Source: Ignavibacteriales bacterium (GTDB taxonomy: Bacteria; Bacteroidota; Ignavibacteria; UBA10030). From it: 64,000 nucleotides of DNA. Position numbers and translations under genes: made by a program. Positions 53,701 through 61,206 of the stretch are shown here, one piece after another. Each line of letters opens with the position of its first letter. Within the stretch, counting starts at the first letter, position 1. Under the pieces are notes generated by a model. The model was given only the letters and a program-made list of their open reading frames with translations. It searched no databases and was not told where the DNA came from. The stretch covers positions 62,001 through 126,000 of the forward strand of contig JAPLFQ010000025.1 of the NCBI GenBank assembly GCA_026390595.1. The letters are read 5' to 3'.

Positions 53701-54128
53701 CGAACAACGAGAACGCGCTGATCATTCAGAGCAACCGGATTGCGAACCAGTACCTTCAGGAGTTTGCCGCCCGATACAAGGACGCGGGCGGTGCGGATAA
53801 GATCCTCGTGGGAGTTGATAGAGCGGATGATCAGGTTCCCTCCGCATTTTCGCTCTCACAGAACTATCCGAATCCGTTCAATCCGACAACAGCAATCAGC
53901 TATCAGCTAACAGCTCATAGCTTCGTGAACCTGGTTGTCTTTGACGTTCTGGGGAGGGAGGTCTCCACGCTCGTGAACGACACACGACGCGCGGGAACGC
54001 ACATCGTTCATTGGGACTCTTCGTCCTTGCCGAGTGGCGTGTACTTCTATCGACTCAATGCTCTTCCCGTGGGCAATAGCCGGACGGCAGGTTTCGTGGA
54101 GACGAAGAAGATGGTCTTTGCGAAGTAA
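50772..54128 (+). CDS. Large secreted phospholipase-D-like protein with lamin-tail and T9SS domains
   Basis: Exported protein of 1118 residues. Order: signal peptide (to LFGQ), lamin-tail domain (about 22-190; IVISEVYGGGGNSGS...WKNDFVELYNP), an Ig-like region, an OB-fold-like domain (about 365-520; SVRGIVTAAKEFGGPAYIQDG), an FN3 domain (about 540-630), then two PLD halves with HKD motifs HNKFLIID and HHKYGIVD, each followed by TGSWNLT / TGSHNWT. A T9SS domain from LSQNYPNPFNPTTAISYQL to TKKMVFAK ends it. Expected activity is phosphodiester hydrolysis (nuclease or phospholipase) outside the cell. ATG 50772 has AGGAG; the frame to 50700 is rejected. Confidence 0.87.
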   Translation: MRLRVLCAMFGIVLSAPLFGQVADHIVISEVYGGGGNSGSTWKNDFVELYNPTNAPVTLVNWSVQYASATGSFGTTNLHVFSGIIQPKSFFLIQEAPGAGGTKDLPAPDATGILALSGTQGKVALSSGSTPVTGPTDPSVVDFVGYGVASSFEGSGPAPLLSNTTSAERKASATSTDVTLGPGGSEEKSGNGRDTNNNAGDFVAQSNINPQNSATPKEPPPAIQAGIGVASVLPLIAKADTGIQATIILHGVSDAPITGLRFAKHPLLDWSRASFSVTVSNGGQSLLQQTRDSVKVTGFTITAIDSIMIRIAGLAAPDTTVKILFSLESGAGSDSTALVTPLPSFVLYGNPQAVAVVKVNDPQGIPLNLQRPVSVRGIVTAAKEFGGPAYIQDGSGGLAVFDQTFENAVKIGDEVTITGTITQFNGLTELAGVTLHKINSSGNEVIPVVVTCAQLTRDGSNGIEFYEGMLVQLNRVTVRNALGQPVSVWGVSGSGSNFWLRDETDSIQVRIDGDVTSIANTPAPAGEFDLVGVVGQFVATPPFVGGYQVMPRFSTDIFSKGPVITVLPLERSITPTGFDVQWETAKPGSNYARYGRTRAYELGVIGNATPQTVHRITLSGLSPATTYHVQAYSVSGTDTSFAGDRVISTASQGSTGQINVYFNKSVNTSLARGDTAKGNANLTELLVRRINAAKKSIDCALYSMSGQVGQTIASALSEAWRRGVKVRFIIERDNMSAGTGTTINQYIVPAGIPWITDDYDAVNGGVGLHHNKFLIIDYRGGTPDQAWVWTGSWNLTDSGTNDDYQNAIEIQDQSLAGAYTAEFNEMWGSDSTTSNAANSRFGARKLDNTPHVFNVNGTPVELYFSPSDRTTSHILSTLAKAQNSINVALLTLTRSDIAGAMKSKKDAGVRVRGVLDNGTDTGSQYSFLTTGGVDIRLKSNTPGLLHHKYGIVDAEVTTAAQYVITGSHNWTSAAETSNNENALIIQSNRIANQYLQEFAARYKDAGGADKILVGVDRADDQVPSAFSLSQNYPNPFNPTTAISYQLTAHSFVNLVVFDVLGREVSTLVNDTRRAGTHIVHWDSSSLPSGVYFYRLNALPVGNSRTAGFVETKKMVFAK

Positions 54129-54261
54129 TGAATATCAAATTGATACACTCAAGAGCGAATGGGCCCCGACGAACTGAAAGAATGGAAACAGCAGGGAAGA
54201 CCCGTTCTTGCTTTTCGTCCCTTGAATCGCTACTTTTTGCCCTACCACCACGGGAGAGGTC

Positions 54262-54621
54262 ATGAAAAAAATCCTGATCGTTGACGACGAAGAATCGTTT
54301 CGCAAGTCGCTGGCAAGCCAGCTGAAGCTCAAAGGCTGGGCGGTTGCCGAGGCCGCCGACGGGTTGGAGGGAGTAGACATGGCCGCGCGTCACAAACCGG
54401 ATGTGATCCTGAGCGATGTGCACATGGACAACATGAACGGTTTCATAATGGTCGAGGAACTCCAGCAATATCCGGCCACGGCGTCCATCCCTGTCATCAT
54501 GATGACGAGCGCGGCTTCTGCGGCTGGAGCATGGAATTCGGATATCGCTGTTGAGTATCTCGAGAAGCCGTTCACGATTGTCAAGCTGTTGGAAATCATC
54601 GGCAAGGTTGTAAAAACATAA
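54262..54621 (+). CDS. Single-domain CheY-like response regulator
   Basis: Receiver domain of 119 residues with acidic pair VDDEE (7-11), phospho-acceptor Asp in ILSDVHMDNM (about 53), Thr/Ser switch in IMMTSAASAA and conserved Lys in YLEKPF. There is no output domain, so it acts by protein-protein contact or as a phosphorelay step. No kinase gene is adjacent. GGAGAGG precedes the ATG. The stop lies within the terminator hairpin. Confidence 0.93.
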   Translation: MKKILIVDDEESFRKSLASQLKLKGWAVAEAADGLEGVDMAARHKPDVILSDVHMDNMNGFIMVEELQQYPATASIPVIMMTSAASAAGAWNSDIAVEYLEKPFTIVKLLEIIGKVVKT

Positions 54622-54649
54622 GGAGCCGCCGGTTTCCCAGCGACTCCTT
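54620..54649 (-). terminator. Hairpin terminator between convergent genes
   Basis: AAGGAGCCGC (54620-54629) pairs with GCGACTCCTT (54640-54649) with one mismatch and a 10-base loop. On the minus strand it is followed by ATGTTTTT, a good terminator for the gene ending at 54711; on the plus strand the tail is only CTTC, so it may be weaker for the regulator gene. Confidence 0.7.
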
Positions 54650-54710
54650 CTTCAAATCTTCACCAACTCATCCTTCGCACATCCTAGGTTGTTGCGAGTT
54701 CCTTTTCCGC

Positions 54711-56576
54711 TTACCGCACGATCATTGCCTTTTTCACGATCTGTTTCTCGCCACTCTGCCCGCCAGAAATTGGGCTGGCTTGCATCCGAATCATGTAGAT
54801 CCCACTGGGCAGATCCACTCCATGCTTGTCTTTTCCGTTCCACTCAACAGTGTAGGTGGAAGGTGACCGCATACCATTCACGAGAACGGCGATTTCCTGT
54901 CCAAGGATGGAGAAGACGCTGATTCGGACGTTCTGGCTCTCTGGAAGGCCGTATCGGATTGTCGTGCTCGGGTTGAAAGGATTCGGGTAGTTTTGGTCAA
55001 GCGTGAGTTGAGTCGGTACCAGCCTCTCCTCGCTGATCTTCTCCACTCCGACGGCCAGTGATGACCGTGTTGCAATGATCGAGTAAGCTCCTGCCGTACC
55101 GGTCCAGAGGCTGACTCTGAAGTAGTACGCCGCTCCAGGCGTGGGCTTGATCCCAACCCGTGAGTATATTCCCGATCGCGAATCTGAGGTTATGTATGAA
55201 ACAGAGTCTGGCGCAAATGCCGTAACATCGAGGTCCACTGTCGAATCAGAAGAGACGTGGACGTAAACAGAGTCGCTTGACGGTGCAACGAGTCGCCAAA
55301 CGTCTCTCGTGTCGGTATAGCCGGTTGAATAGTAACCTAAGTGGCCAGTGCTCGCGGCATTGAATGCGAGTGTGGTCGAGGTCGCAAACCAGTCATTGCC
55401 TTCGACATCATTCGCCCGAACCGGTGGAACGTGAGTGATTCGAAGTGTATAACTGGCCCCGTTTCCGATCCAACGACTCAACCGGGCATAGTATGTCCCG
55501 GGACGGAGATACACGATGCATTCGGAGATCGTACCGGAGCGACTATCAGACGTGAGGTATGTCGTGCCGTTGACATCGAAGAGAGTAAGATCGAGGTCGT
55601 ACCTGGCACCCGAGCGGTCGAGCGAATCGCTCGTGACGCCGACGGTGACTTTGCCGTCGCCCGCGATTGTGAATTTCCAGTAGTCTTGCGTATCGGTCGA
55701 GCCGTTGGTGGAGTAGCCTAAATGGCCCGTGACGCTTCCGTTGACCACAGAAGTGGAAGCGGTCTGGTAGGTATCATTACCTTCTGCTGCCTCGTTGGCG
55801 AGTGGGGGGGCAAAGAACTCCGCCTTGATATCGTAGCTTCCCCCGCGCCCCGTCCATCGGTTTACGCGAACGAAGTACGTGCCCGGGCGCAGAAAGGCAT
55901 CCACCTGGGAAAAGGTGCCGGTTCGGCTGTCGCTTGCGATATATGATGTGCCGTTGATATCATACATCGTGAAATCAAGATCGAAATTCTGATCCCCGCG
56001 CAAGTCCAGAGAATCGGATCGCACCTGAACGCGAAGCCAGCCGTCTTCCGTCGTTGTAATCTTCCAGTAGTCAGCATTGTCGGTATTCCCCGCACCATAG
56101 AAGCCGAGGTGTCCGGAGGACGTACCGGTCGGACTGAGAACCAACGCGCCCGCCGGCGTGTCATTGGGTTCAAGATCCACGGCCCGGCTCGGCGATGCAA
56201 ACGTGGAAGTGATCGTGTACGTACCCGATGTTCCCGTCCACCGGCGCGCATACACATAGTAGGTGCCCGGCTTCAGGAATCCGAATACCTCTGAATATGT
56301 ACCCGATTGGCCATCCGAAGTAATATAGGTTGTTCCGTCGTTATCGTAGAGCGTCACGTCGATGTCGATCGTTGAAGTCGAAGTAATCTGAATCCGAAGG
56401 TAGCCATCTGTTGTGGTTGTCACCTTCCAATAATGATCTTTGGATGCGTCGTTCATGGATCCGCCGGCGCTGCCGCTCGGCGAAATCGCCGTTGCCGATC
56501 CGATGCTGCTCCCTTGAGCGAACGCAAGTGTTGGCAAGAGAAGAATGAGAAATAGTATCGAAAAGATCCGGAGCAT
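54711..56576 (-). CDS. Secreted protein with four PPC-type repeats and T9SS domain
   Basis: Exported protein of 621 residues with signal peptide (to TLAFAQ). Four copies of a ~115-residue beta domain follow, each with the pattern DYWK(V/I/F)TT.DG, (I/L)D(V/L)T(L/M)YD.(N/D)GT.YI.SD...GT.S, (L)(K/R)PGTYYV...RWTG..G.Y.I, as in bacterial pre-peptidase C-terminal (PPC) domains; the fourth is the most divergent. A T9SS domain from LDQNYPNPFNPSTTIRYGL to IVKKAMIVR ends it. PPC domains usually flank secreted peptidases, but no catalytic domain is present here, so it may be a surface scaffold. A strong promoter and GGGAGG precede the ATG. Confidence 0.82.
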   Translation of the reverse strand: MLRIFSILFLILLLPTLAFAQGSSIGSATAISPSGSAGGSMNDASKDHYWKVTTTTDGYLRIQITSTSTIDIDVTLYDNDGTTYITSDGQSGTYSEVFGFLKPGTYYVYARRWTGTSGTYTITSTFASPSRAVDLEPNDTPAGALVLSPTGTSSGHLGFYGAGNTDNADYWKITTTEDGWLRVQVRSDSLDLRGDQNFDLDFTMYDINGTSYIASDSRTGTFSQVDAFLRPGTYFVRVNRWTGRGGSYDIKAEFFAPPLANEAAEGNDTYQTASTSVVNGSVTGHLGYSTNGSTDTQDYWKFTIAGDGKVTVGVTSDSLDRSGARYDLDLTLFDVNGTTYLTSDSRSGTISECIVYLRPGTYYARLSRWIGNGASYTLRITHVPPVRANDVEGNDWFATSTTLAFNAASTGHLGYYSTGYTDTRDVWRLVAPSSDSVYVHVSSDSTVDLDVTAFAPDSVSYITSDSRSGIYSRVGIKPTPGAAYYFRVSLWTGTAGAYSIIATRSSLAVGVEKISEERLVPTQLTLDQNYPNPFNPSTTIRYGLPESQNVRISVFSILGQEIAVLVNGMRSPSTYTVEWNGKDKHGVDLPSGIYMIRMQASPISGGQSGEKQIVKKAMIVR

Positions 56577-56666
56577 AACAATCCTCCCTGAGGTCTGTCC
56601 TCACTGCTTGTACTTTTGAGATAAATGCCACGTGGACTTTTGTTGTTCGGTGCGGTGTGTCCTGTC

Positions 56667-56696
56667 ATTATAGTAAATTATAACACGCAGAATCAA
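56667..56696 (-). promoter_or_regulatory. Promoter of the PPC-repeat gene
   Basis: On the minus strand TTGATT (56691-56696), an 18-base spacer and a perfect TATAAT (56667-56672) precede the ATG at 56576, giving a ~84-base leader that ends with GGGAGG at good spacing. The remainder of the 56577-56960 divergent gap shows no gene. Confidence 0.65.
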
Positions 56697-56960
56697 GCTC
56701 TGGGATCACATCAGGCCGGGAAGTTCATTCGGTTGCTCTTTCTGTTCAAACTGGGTTCCCCGATGATGCCGGGGTTTGGTGATGCAGTCAGGTCGATTCA
56801 GTCAAAGAACGCCGCGTCGGAGAAGCGTCCAATGAAGAAGGTGAATCGAATTGAGACTCGATCGACCCTGCTGTGTTCCTTGCCTTTCACGCCGCCATTT
56901 CTTACTTTCATTGGAATTCTATCCCCTTCTGATCATTCTCGGGCGCATCGGACATCGTTC

Positions 56961-57515
56961 ATGCCGCGCTACACTCTCGAAGAGATACGCTCAATATTTG
57001 CTAACTCGACGGATTTCAACGACATCTTCGATGCATTCGAGGATGCCGTCGCTCAGCGCGTGCAGGATGTTGAGCTGTACCGGCTCCTGTTCTGGAACCA
57101 CTCGCTTGGTCCTGATGAACTCTGCCTCTTTGGGGAAAAGCTCGCGAAGGAGTTCTCAGGCATTGCCTACGACATCTACATGTGGCTGGCAAGCGTCTTC
57201 GAAGTGACCTATTCCTCGTACGACAACTTCGAGCTGGCGATCAAATACTATCGCAAGGCCGCGGATGCAAGGCCGAGTGCTCCCGATCCCTATCTTGACG
57301 CGTGTGATTGCTACGACCCGGACCTCAACATACCTCCCGTCGACGTGCTCCTGGAATTCCTCAAGACCAGCCTCGGTCACGTCAGCAACAAGAAGGTCAT
57401 CCTCAGCCGGCTTTCTCATCTCTACCATCTGATTGGCGACGAGGAACAGAGCAAGTATTATCGGGACCTCGCAGAACAGCCGGATCGACCGAAGACGCCG
57501 AATGACCTTAACTGA
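56961..57515 (+). CDS. TPR-like helical protein
   Basis: Protein of 184 residues, cytoplasmic by lack of a signal. MPRYTLEEIRSIFANSTDF opens an all-helical chain; residues 85-170 (NFELAIKYYRKAADARPSAPDPYLDACDCY...ILSRLSHLYHLIGDEEQSKYYRDLAE) fit two to three tetratricopeptide-like repeats. ATG 56961 is chosen because upstream residues in the open frame (from 56625) look non-coding, but the ribosome site is weak. It overlaps the EamA gene by 14 bases. Function unknown, probably a protein-binding scaffold. Confidence 0.7.
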   Translation: MPRYTLEEIRSIFANSTDFNDIFDAFEDAVAQRVQDVELYRLLFWNHSLGPDELCLFGEKLAKEFSGIAYDIYMWLASVFEVTYSSYDNFELAIKYYRKAADARPSAPDPYLDACDCYDPDLNIPPVDVLLEFLKTSLGHVSNKKVILSRLSHLYHLIGDEEQSKYYRDLAEQPDRPKTPNDLN

Positions 57516-58434
57516 CCGTCCTTCCTCCCGCGGGATGTTGTTCGTTGTTCTCGCGGTCTCTCTCTGGGGAGGTTCAGCATCTCTCGCGAAATTCTTGTTC
57601 CAAACCAGGTACGACCCGCTGATCATCACCCAAACGCGGTCCTCGCTCTCGTTTCTGCTGCTTGCAGCGTACTTCCTGATTACCGACCGTTCCGTGTTCC
57701 GCATCCGGTTGGGCGAGTTGTACAGATTTGCTCTCATAGGCATCGTCGGTATTGCCGCGACGAATTTCACGTACTACTTCACCGTGAAAGAATCATCGGT
57801 CGCTACCGCTATTCTGGTTCAGAACATCGCCCCCGTCGTTGTCATGATCTACGCTGTGGCCATAAGCAAAGAGGAGGAATTGACAGGGATCAAGGTCATT
57901 TCCCTGGTGCTTGCCCTCTGCGGGTGTTTCTTCGCTGTGAGCGGGGGTTCGATGAGTGAAGTGCGTCTGACAGGCTGGTCTTTGCTCACGGCCCCGTTGT
58001 CGATGCTCACCTATGCGTTCATGCTCATTTTCTCAAAACGTGTCCTTCGCCACTATGGCGTCTGGACGCTTCTTGTGGGCGGCCTCGGTTTCGCGACGAT
58101 GTTTTGGCTTCTCGTCAATCCGCCGTGGGTCATCGCTGCAAGAGGATATGGCATGAGTGACTGGGGAGTTTTTCTGGGCTTCGCCGTTGCGTCCATTCTT
58201 CTTCCGTATATTTTCTTCGCGAAAGGATTGAAGATTCTGGAGGCGACCACGGTAGGCATCCTGACGACACTGGAACCCGCCATCGCGATCACGGTTGCCT
58301 GGCTTGCGCTGGGCGAATCGATCAACGCAGTGCAGGTCGCCGGGACTGTCGGCGTCGTAGGATCGGTGCTCCTGCTTCAGGTGCGCCGGGATTCGTTTCG
58401 GAAATTTCTGAAGGATCGTCGCCATGCCGAGTGA
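57502..58434 (+). CDS. EamA/DMT family transporter
   Basis: Inner-membrane protein of 310 residues with ten predicted helices in two EamA halves (about 10-145 and 160-300). Family marks are WGGSASLAKFLFQ at the first helix, a TQTRSSLSFLLL helix, ESSVATAILVQNIAPVVV at the end of the first half and ATTVGILTTLEPAIAITVAWLALGE at the end of the second. Members export amino acids or other metabolites; the substrate is unknown. ATG 57502 lies inside the end of the TPR-like gene; the 3' end overlaps trmH by 11 bases. Confidence 0.85.
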   Translation: MTLTDRPSSRGMLFVVLAVSLWGGSASLAKFLFQTRYDPLIITQTRSSLSFLLLAAYFLITDRSVFRIRLGELYRFALIGIVGIAATNFTYYFTVKESSVATAILVQNIAPVVVMIYAVAISKEEELTGIKVISLVLALCGCFFAVSGGSMSEVRLTGWSLLTAPLSMLTYAFMLIFSKRVLRHYGVWTLLVGGLGFATMFWLLVNPPWVIAARGYGMSDWGVFLGFAVASILLPYIFFAKGLKILEATTVGILTTLEPAIAITVAWLALGESINAVQVAGTVGVVGSVLLLQVRRDSFRKFLKDRRHAE

Positions 58435-59005
58435 ACGGAGAATCGCGCGGTTCGAATATGTCCTGAAACATCGTCAGCCCGATCTGACCGTGGTGATGGA
58501 GAACATTCACGACCCGCACAACGTCAGCGCGATGCTCAGATCGTGCGACGCTGCCGGTGTGTGGGAAGCGCAGCTGCTCTATAATAGTGACGCCTTTCCC
58601 AAGATTGGCAAGAAAAGCTCAGCAAGTGCAGGGAAATGGGTAGGTCGACGGAAGTACAAGACGGTTTCAGAATGCTACGGGACGCTTCGATCCGAAGGAT
58701 TCCGAATCTACGCCACCCGCCTCGACGAAAAAGCGCGTTCGTTGTACGATATTGACCTGACGCAGAAAGTCGCTCTTGTGTTTGGGAACGAACACCGCGG
58801 CGTATCGGATGAAGCCGCAGAGGATGCCGACGGGATGCTCCAGATACCCATGTTCGGCATGATACAGAGCCTCAACGTGTCCGTGGCGTGCGCTATCACG
58901 TTATATGAAGCGCTCAGACAGCGTCTCTTGAAAAACGGTTACGGTTCGGGCAAATTCTCCAAGTCCCAATATGAGGAATTGCTCGAAACGTGGATGAAGA
59001 AATGA
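58424..59005 (+). CDS. trmH: tRNA (guanosine-18-2'-O)-methyltransferase TrmH
   Basis: SPOUT-fold methyltransferase of 193 residues acting on G18 in the tRNA D-loop. RRIARFEYVLKHRQPDLTVV is close to the TrmH N-terminus, and the three SPOUT motifs are ENIHDPHNVSAMLRSCDAAG, LVFGNEHRGVSDEA and IPMFGMIQSLNVSVACAI, which form the knotted cofactor site. Length is normal for the family. The start overlaps the EamA gene. Confidence 0.9.
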   Translation: MPSERRIARFEYVLKHRQPDLTVVMENIHDPHNVSAMLRSCDAAGVWEAQLLYNSDAFPKIGKKSSASAGKWVGRRKYKTVSECYGTLRSEGFRIYATRLDEKARSLYDIDLTQKVALVFGNEHRGVSDEAAEDADGMLQIPMFGMIQSLNVSVACAITLYEALRQRLLKNGYGSGKFSKSQYEELLETWMKK

Positions 59006-59059
59006 TCCAACTATCCGACAGATCGCCAATCTGTCGTGCTTGAAATTGGGAAAGTGCCG

Positions 59060-59497
59060 ATGGAACTCCGTGCTGGAACACAGAACCTCCTGAGTGAGAT
59101 CGAACGATCCTCAGCCCGGTCACTGAATTACCGCGACGAAGTCGGCTCGCTTATCGAACTGGTTCATCAACAACAGCTGGCGGATGTGTTCAACGAGATC
59201 ATATTTCTAGCAAAATTCGTGATGAAATCCTCGGCGGTGATGAAACGGATTGGCAACGGCGGGGAAGGATACGACAAGCTTGCCGCCGAATTTCAGTCGT
59301 GTCTTGAAAAAATATCCGCTCTGCTGAAGCAGATCGTCGGGCTGGCCCCGGAGGAATCCAGGTGCCGCATGCTTTCTTTCTTTTTCGCACTGACGCCAGA
59401 GAGCCTGGAGCACCTGATGCTGCTCATCACGGATCTCTCTGTGGTGAAGAATTGGGTTCTCGACGGGGGTCGACTTCCCGAGGGGCTTGGTGGGTGA
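59060..59497 (+). CDS. Helical hypothetical protein
   Basis: Protein of 145 residues, almost wholly helical (MELRAGTQNLLSEIERSS, ELVHQQQLADVFNEIIFLAKFVMKSS, EFQSCLEKISALLKQIVGL, ESLEHLMLLITDLSVVKNWVLD). No family was recognised. GTG 59036 is an alternative start. Its stop overlaps the start of the small membrane protein gene (TGATG), so the two are co-translated. Confidence 0.65.
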   Translation: MELRAGTQNLLSEIERSSARSLNYRDEVGSLIELVHQQQLADVFNEIIFLAKFVMKSSAVMKRIGNGGEGYDKLAAEFQSCLEKISALLKQIVGLAPEESRCRMLSFFFALTPESLEHLMLLITDLSVVKNWVLDGGRLPEGLGG

Positions 59498-59745
59498 TGG
59501 CGAAAAACAAAGGTGAAGTGCCGCCTGATATCGATACAGCAGCTGAACTGCGGAGAATCACGATATCTGGTTCCCTGTCGATTCTCCTCTTGACGCTCGC
59601 GGTTCTGCTTGACGGCCCGGTTTCGATCCTTGCCTGGCTGTTGCTCGCATCTGCGTTGTTGTGTCTGGTGTATGTAGTCATAGCGTCCCGCAGTCTATTG
59701 CTCCACGTTCGCTCACTTGATCGCAAGGCTGAAACCCATGAGTAA
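59497..59745 (+). CDS. Small two-helix membrane protein
   Basis: Protein of 82 residues with two adjacent hydrophobic helices (about 26-42 SGSLSILLLTLAVLLD and 46-66 ILAWLLLASALLCLVYVVIA) and charged ends. ATG 59497 overlaps the stop of the gene before it; the much longer frame from 59362 is an artefact. Its stop overlaps the NamZ start. Function unknown; coupling to the helical protein suggests a shared complex. Confidence 0.7.
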   Translation: MAKNKGEVPPDIDTAAELRRITISGSLSILLLTLAVLLDGPVSILAWLLLASALLCLVYVVIASRSLLLHVRSLDRKAETHE

Positions 59746-61027
59746 CACTCGGTCCGAACATCGGCACTTCCGGAGATTTTCCGCTCTTTTCGTTTTCGTT
59801 TTCCTGATTCTATCGGTGGTTTTCCCCCGACAACCGAAGTTCGCCGGCAAGGCTCTCGTCAAGCCGGGTATTGACGTGCTCCGCAGCCGCGGATTCGACA
59901 TACTGAAAGGGAAGCGAGTAGGCCTGATCACAAATCCGACGGGAGTGAGCGCTGACCTGGAACAGACAGTGGACATCCTGCACTCTGCTCCCGGCGTGAA
60001 GCTGGTTGCCCTGTTCGGACCTGAGCACGGTGTTCGCGGTGACGCCGAAGGGGGGAAGATCGTGGATAGTTTCAACGACAGCCAGACCGGTCTTCCCGTG
60101 TACTCTCTGTACGGGAGAACTCGCAAGCCCACGAAAGACATGTTGCGCGGCATCGACGTCCTGGTCTATGATATCCAGGACATCGGCGTTCGCTCCTACA
60201 CGTATATTTCGACGCTTGGTCTGGCGATGGAAGCAGCGGCTGAGAACAACGTGACGTTTGTTGTCCTCGACCGTCCTAATCCGCTCACGGGAGTCCGGGT
60301 GGAAGGATCGATGCTAGAGCTGAATTACAAATCGTTCATCGGCGCCTACCGCATCCCGTATGTGTACGGAATGACGGCGGGTGAACTCGCCGAGATGATC
60401 AATATGGAAGGTTGGCTGGACAAGGGAGTGAAGTGCAAGCTGGTCGTAGTCCCGATGGAAGGATGGAAACGATCGATGTGGTGGGATGAAACAGGTCTGC
60501 CCTGGGTTCCCACTTCTCCTCACATTCCACATGCCTCAACACCTTTGTTCTACGTTATGACGGGCTTGCTCGGTGAGCTGGGAACGGCGAATCAAGGAGT
60601 CGGCTATACGATGCCCTTCGAACTCGTCGGGGCTTCGTGGGTGAATGGGGACAAGCTTGCAGACGATCTTAACAGCCGAGGGTTGTCGGGAGTCCGATTC
60701 CGCCCTCTTTCGTACAGGCCGTTCTACTTTGACACGGGGGATTCACGATTTCTTGGCGTGCAGATACACGTCACGGATCGTGAAAAGTTGAATATGACTG
60801 CGGTCCAGATCAGCGTCATTGATGCTCTGCAGCGGGTGTTCCCCGAGAAGAACATCTTTGCGCGGGCCAAGCCCGACAGGATCGGTTCTTTCGACAAGGC
60901 AATGGGGTCGGACCGGATGCGCAAAATGTTTCAGAGTCGAAAATCCGTCGAAGAGATCCTCCGCGAAATCGATCGTGAGAAAGCGCCTTTCATGGTAGAG
61001 CGTCAGAAGTATCTTCTCTACGACTGA
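59738..61027 (+). CDS. namZ: NamZ-type exo-beta-N-acetylmuramidase (DUF1343), exported copy
   Basis: Second NamZ-family protein, 429 residues, with family blocks RVGLITNPTGVSAD, ALFGPEHGVRGDAE, VYSLYGRTRKPT, LVYDIQDIGVRSYTYIST, VLDRPNPLTG and TGLPWVPTSPHIPH. Unlike the copy at 14349 it has a hydrophobic N-terminus (FSALFVFVFLILSVVFP), so it is exported or membrane-anchored. Known activity in the family: release of terminal MurNAc from peptidoglycan. ATG 59738 overlaps the previous stop. It is the last gene of the 56961-61027 run. Confidence 0.87.
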   Translation: MSNTRSEHRHFRRFSALFVFVFLILSVVFPRQPKFAGKALVKPGIDVLRSRGFDILKGKRVGLITNPTGVSADLEQTVDILHSAPGVKLVALFGPEHGVRGDAEGGKIVDSFNDSQTGLPVYSLYGRTRKPTKDMLRGIDVLVYDIQDIGVRSYTYISTLGLAMEAAAENNVTFVVLDRPNPLTGVRVEGSMLELNYKSFIGAYRIPYVYGMTAGELAEMINMEGWLDKGVKCKLVVVPMEGWKRSMWWDETGLPWVPTSPHIPHASTPLFYVMTGLLGELGTANQGVGYTMPFELVGASWVNGDKLADDLNSRGLSGVRFRPLSYRPFYFDTGDSRFLGVQIHVTDREKLNMTAVQISVIDALQRVFPEKNIFARAKPDRIGSFDKAMGSDRMRKMFQSRKSVEEILREIDREKAPFMVERQKYLLYD

Positions 61028-61060
61028 GCCGGCTCCCCAAAAAGCAGCCCTTTCGACAGA

Positions 61061-61166
61061 TGTCATTCCCGCAAGGCGTAGGCGGGAATCCAGACATTGC
61101 GCAGAGTAGCCTGGTCGTCCTTTGGACTCCTGTCTGGATTCCCGACAGATACGTTCGGGAATGACA
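61061..61166. repeat. Inverted repeat, GTCATTCCCG family (copy 2)
   Basis: TGTCATTCCCG at 61061-61071 faces CGGGAATGACA at 61156-61166, with a second GGGAATCCAGACA...TGTCTGGATTCCC pair inside. Same family as 22656-22733. Confidence 0.8.
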
Positions 61167-61206
61167 CAGGCGTGGGTGGACAACCTCTCTTCAAAAGAGT
61201 TCTGGT

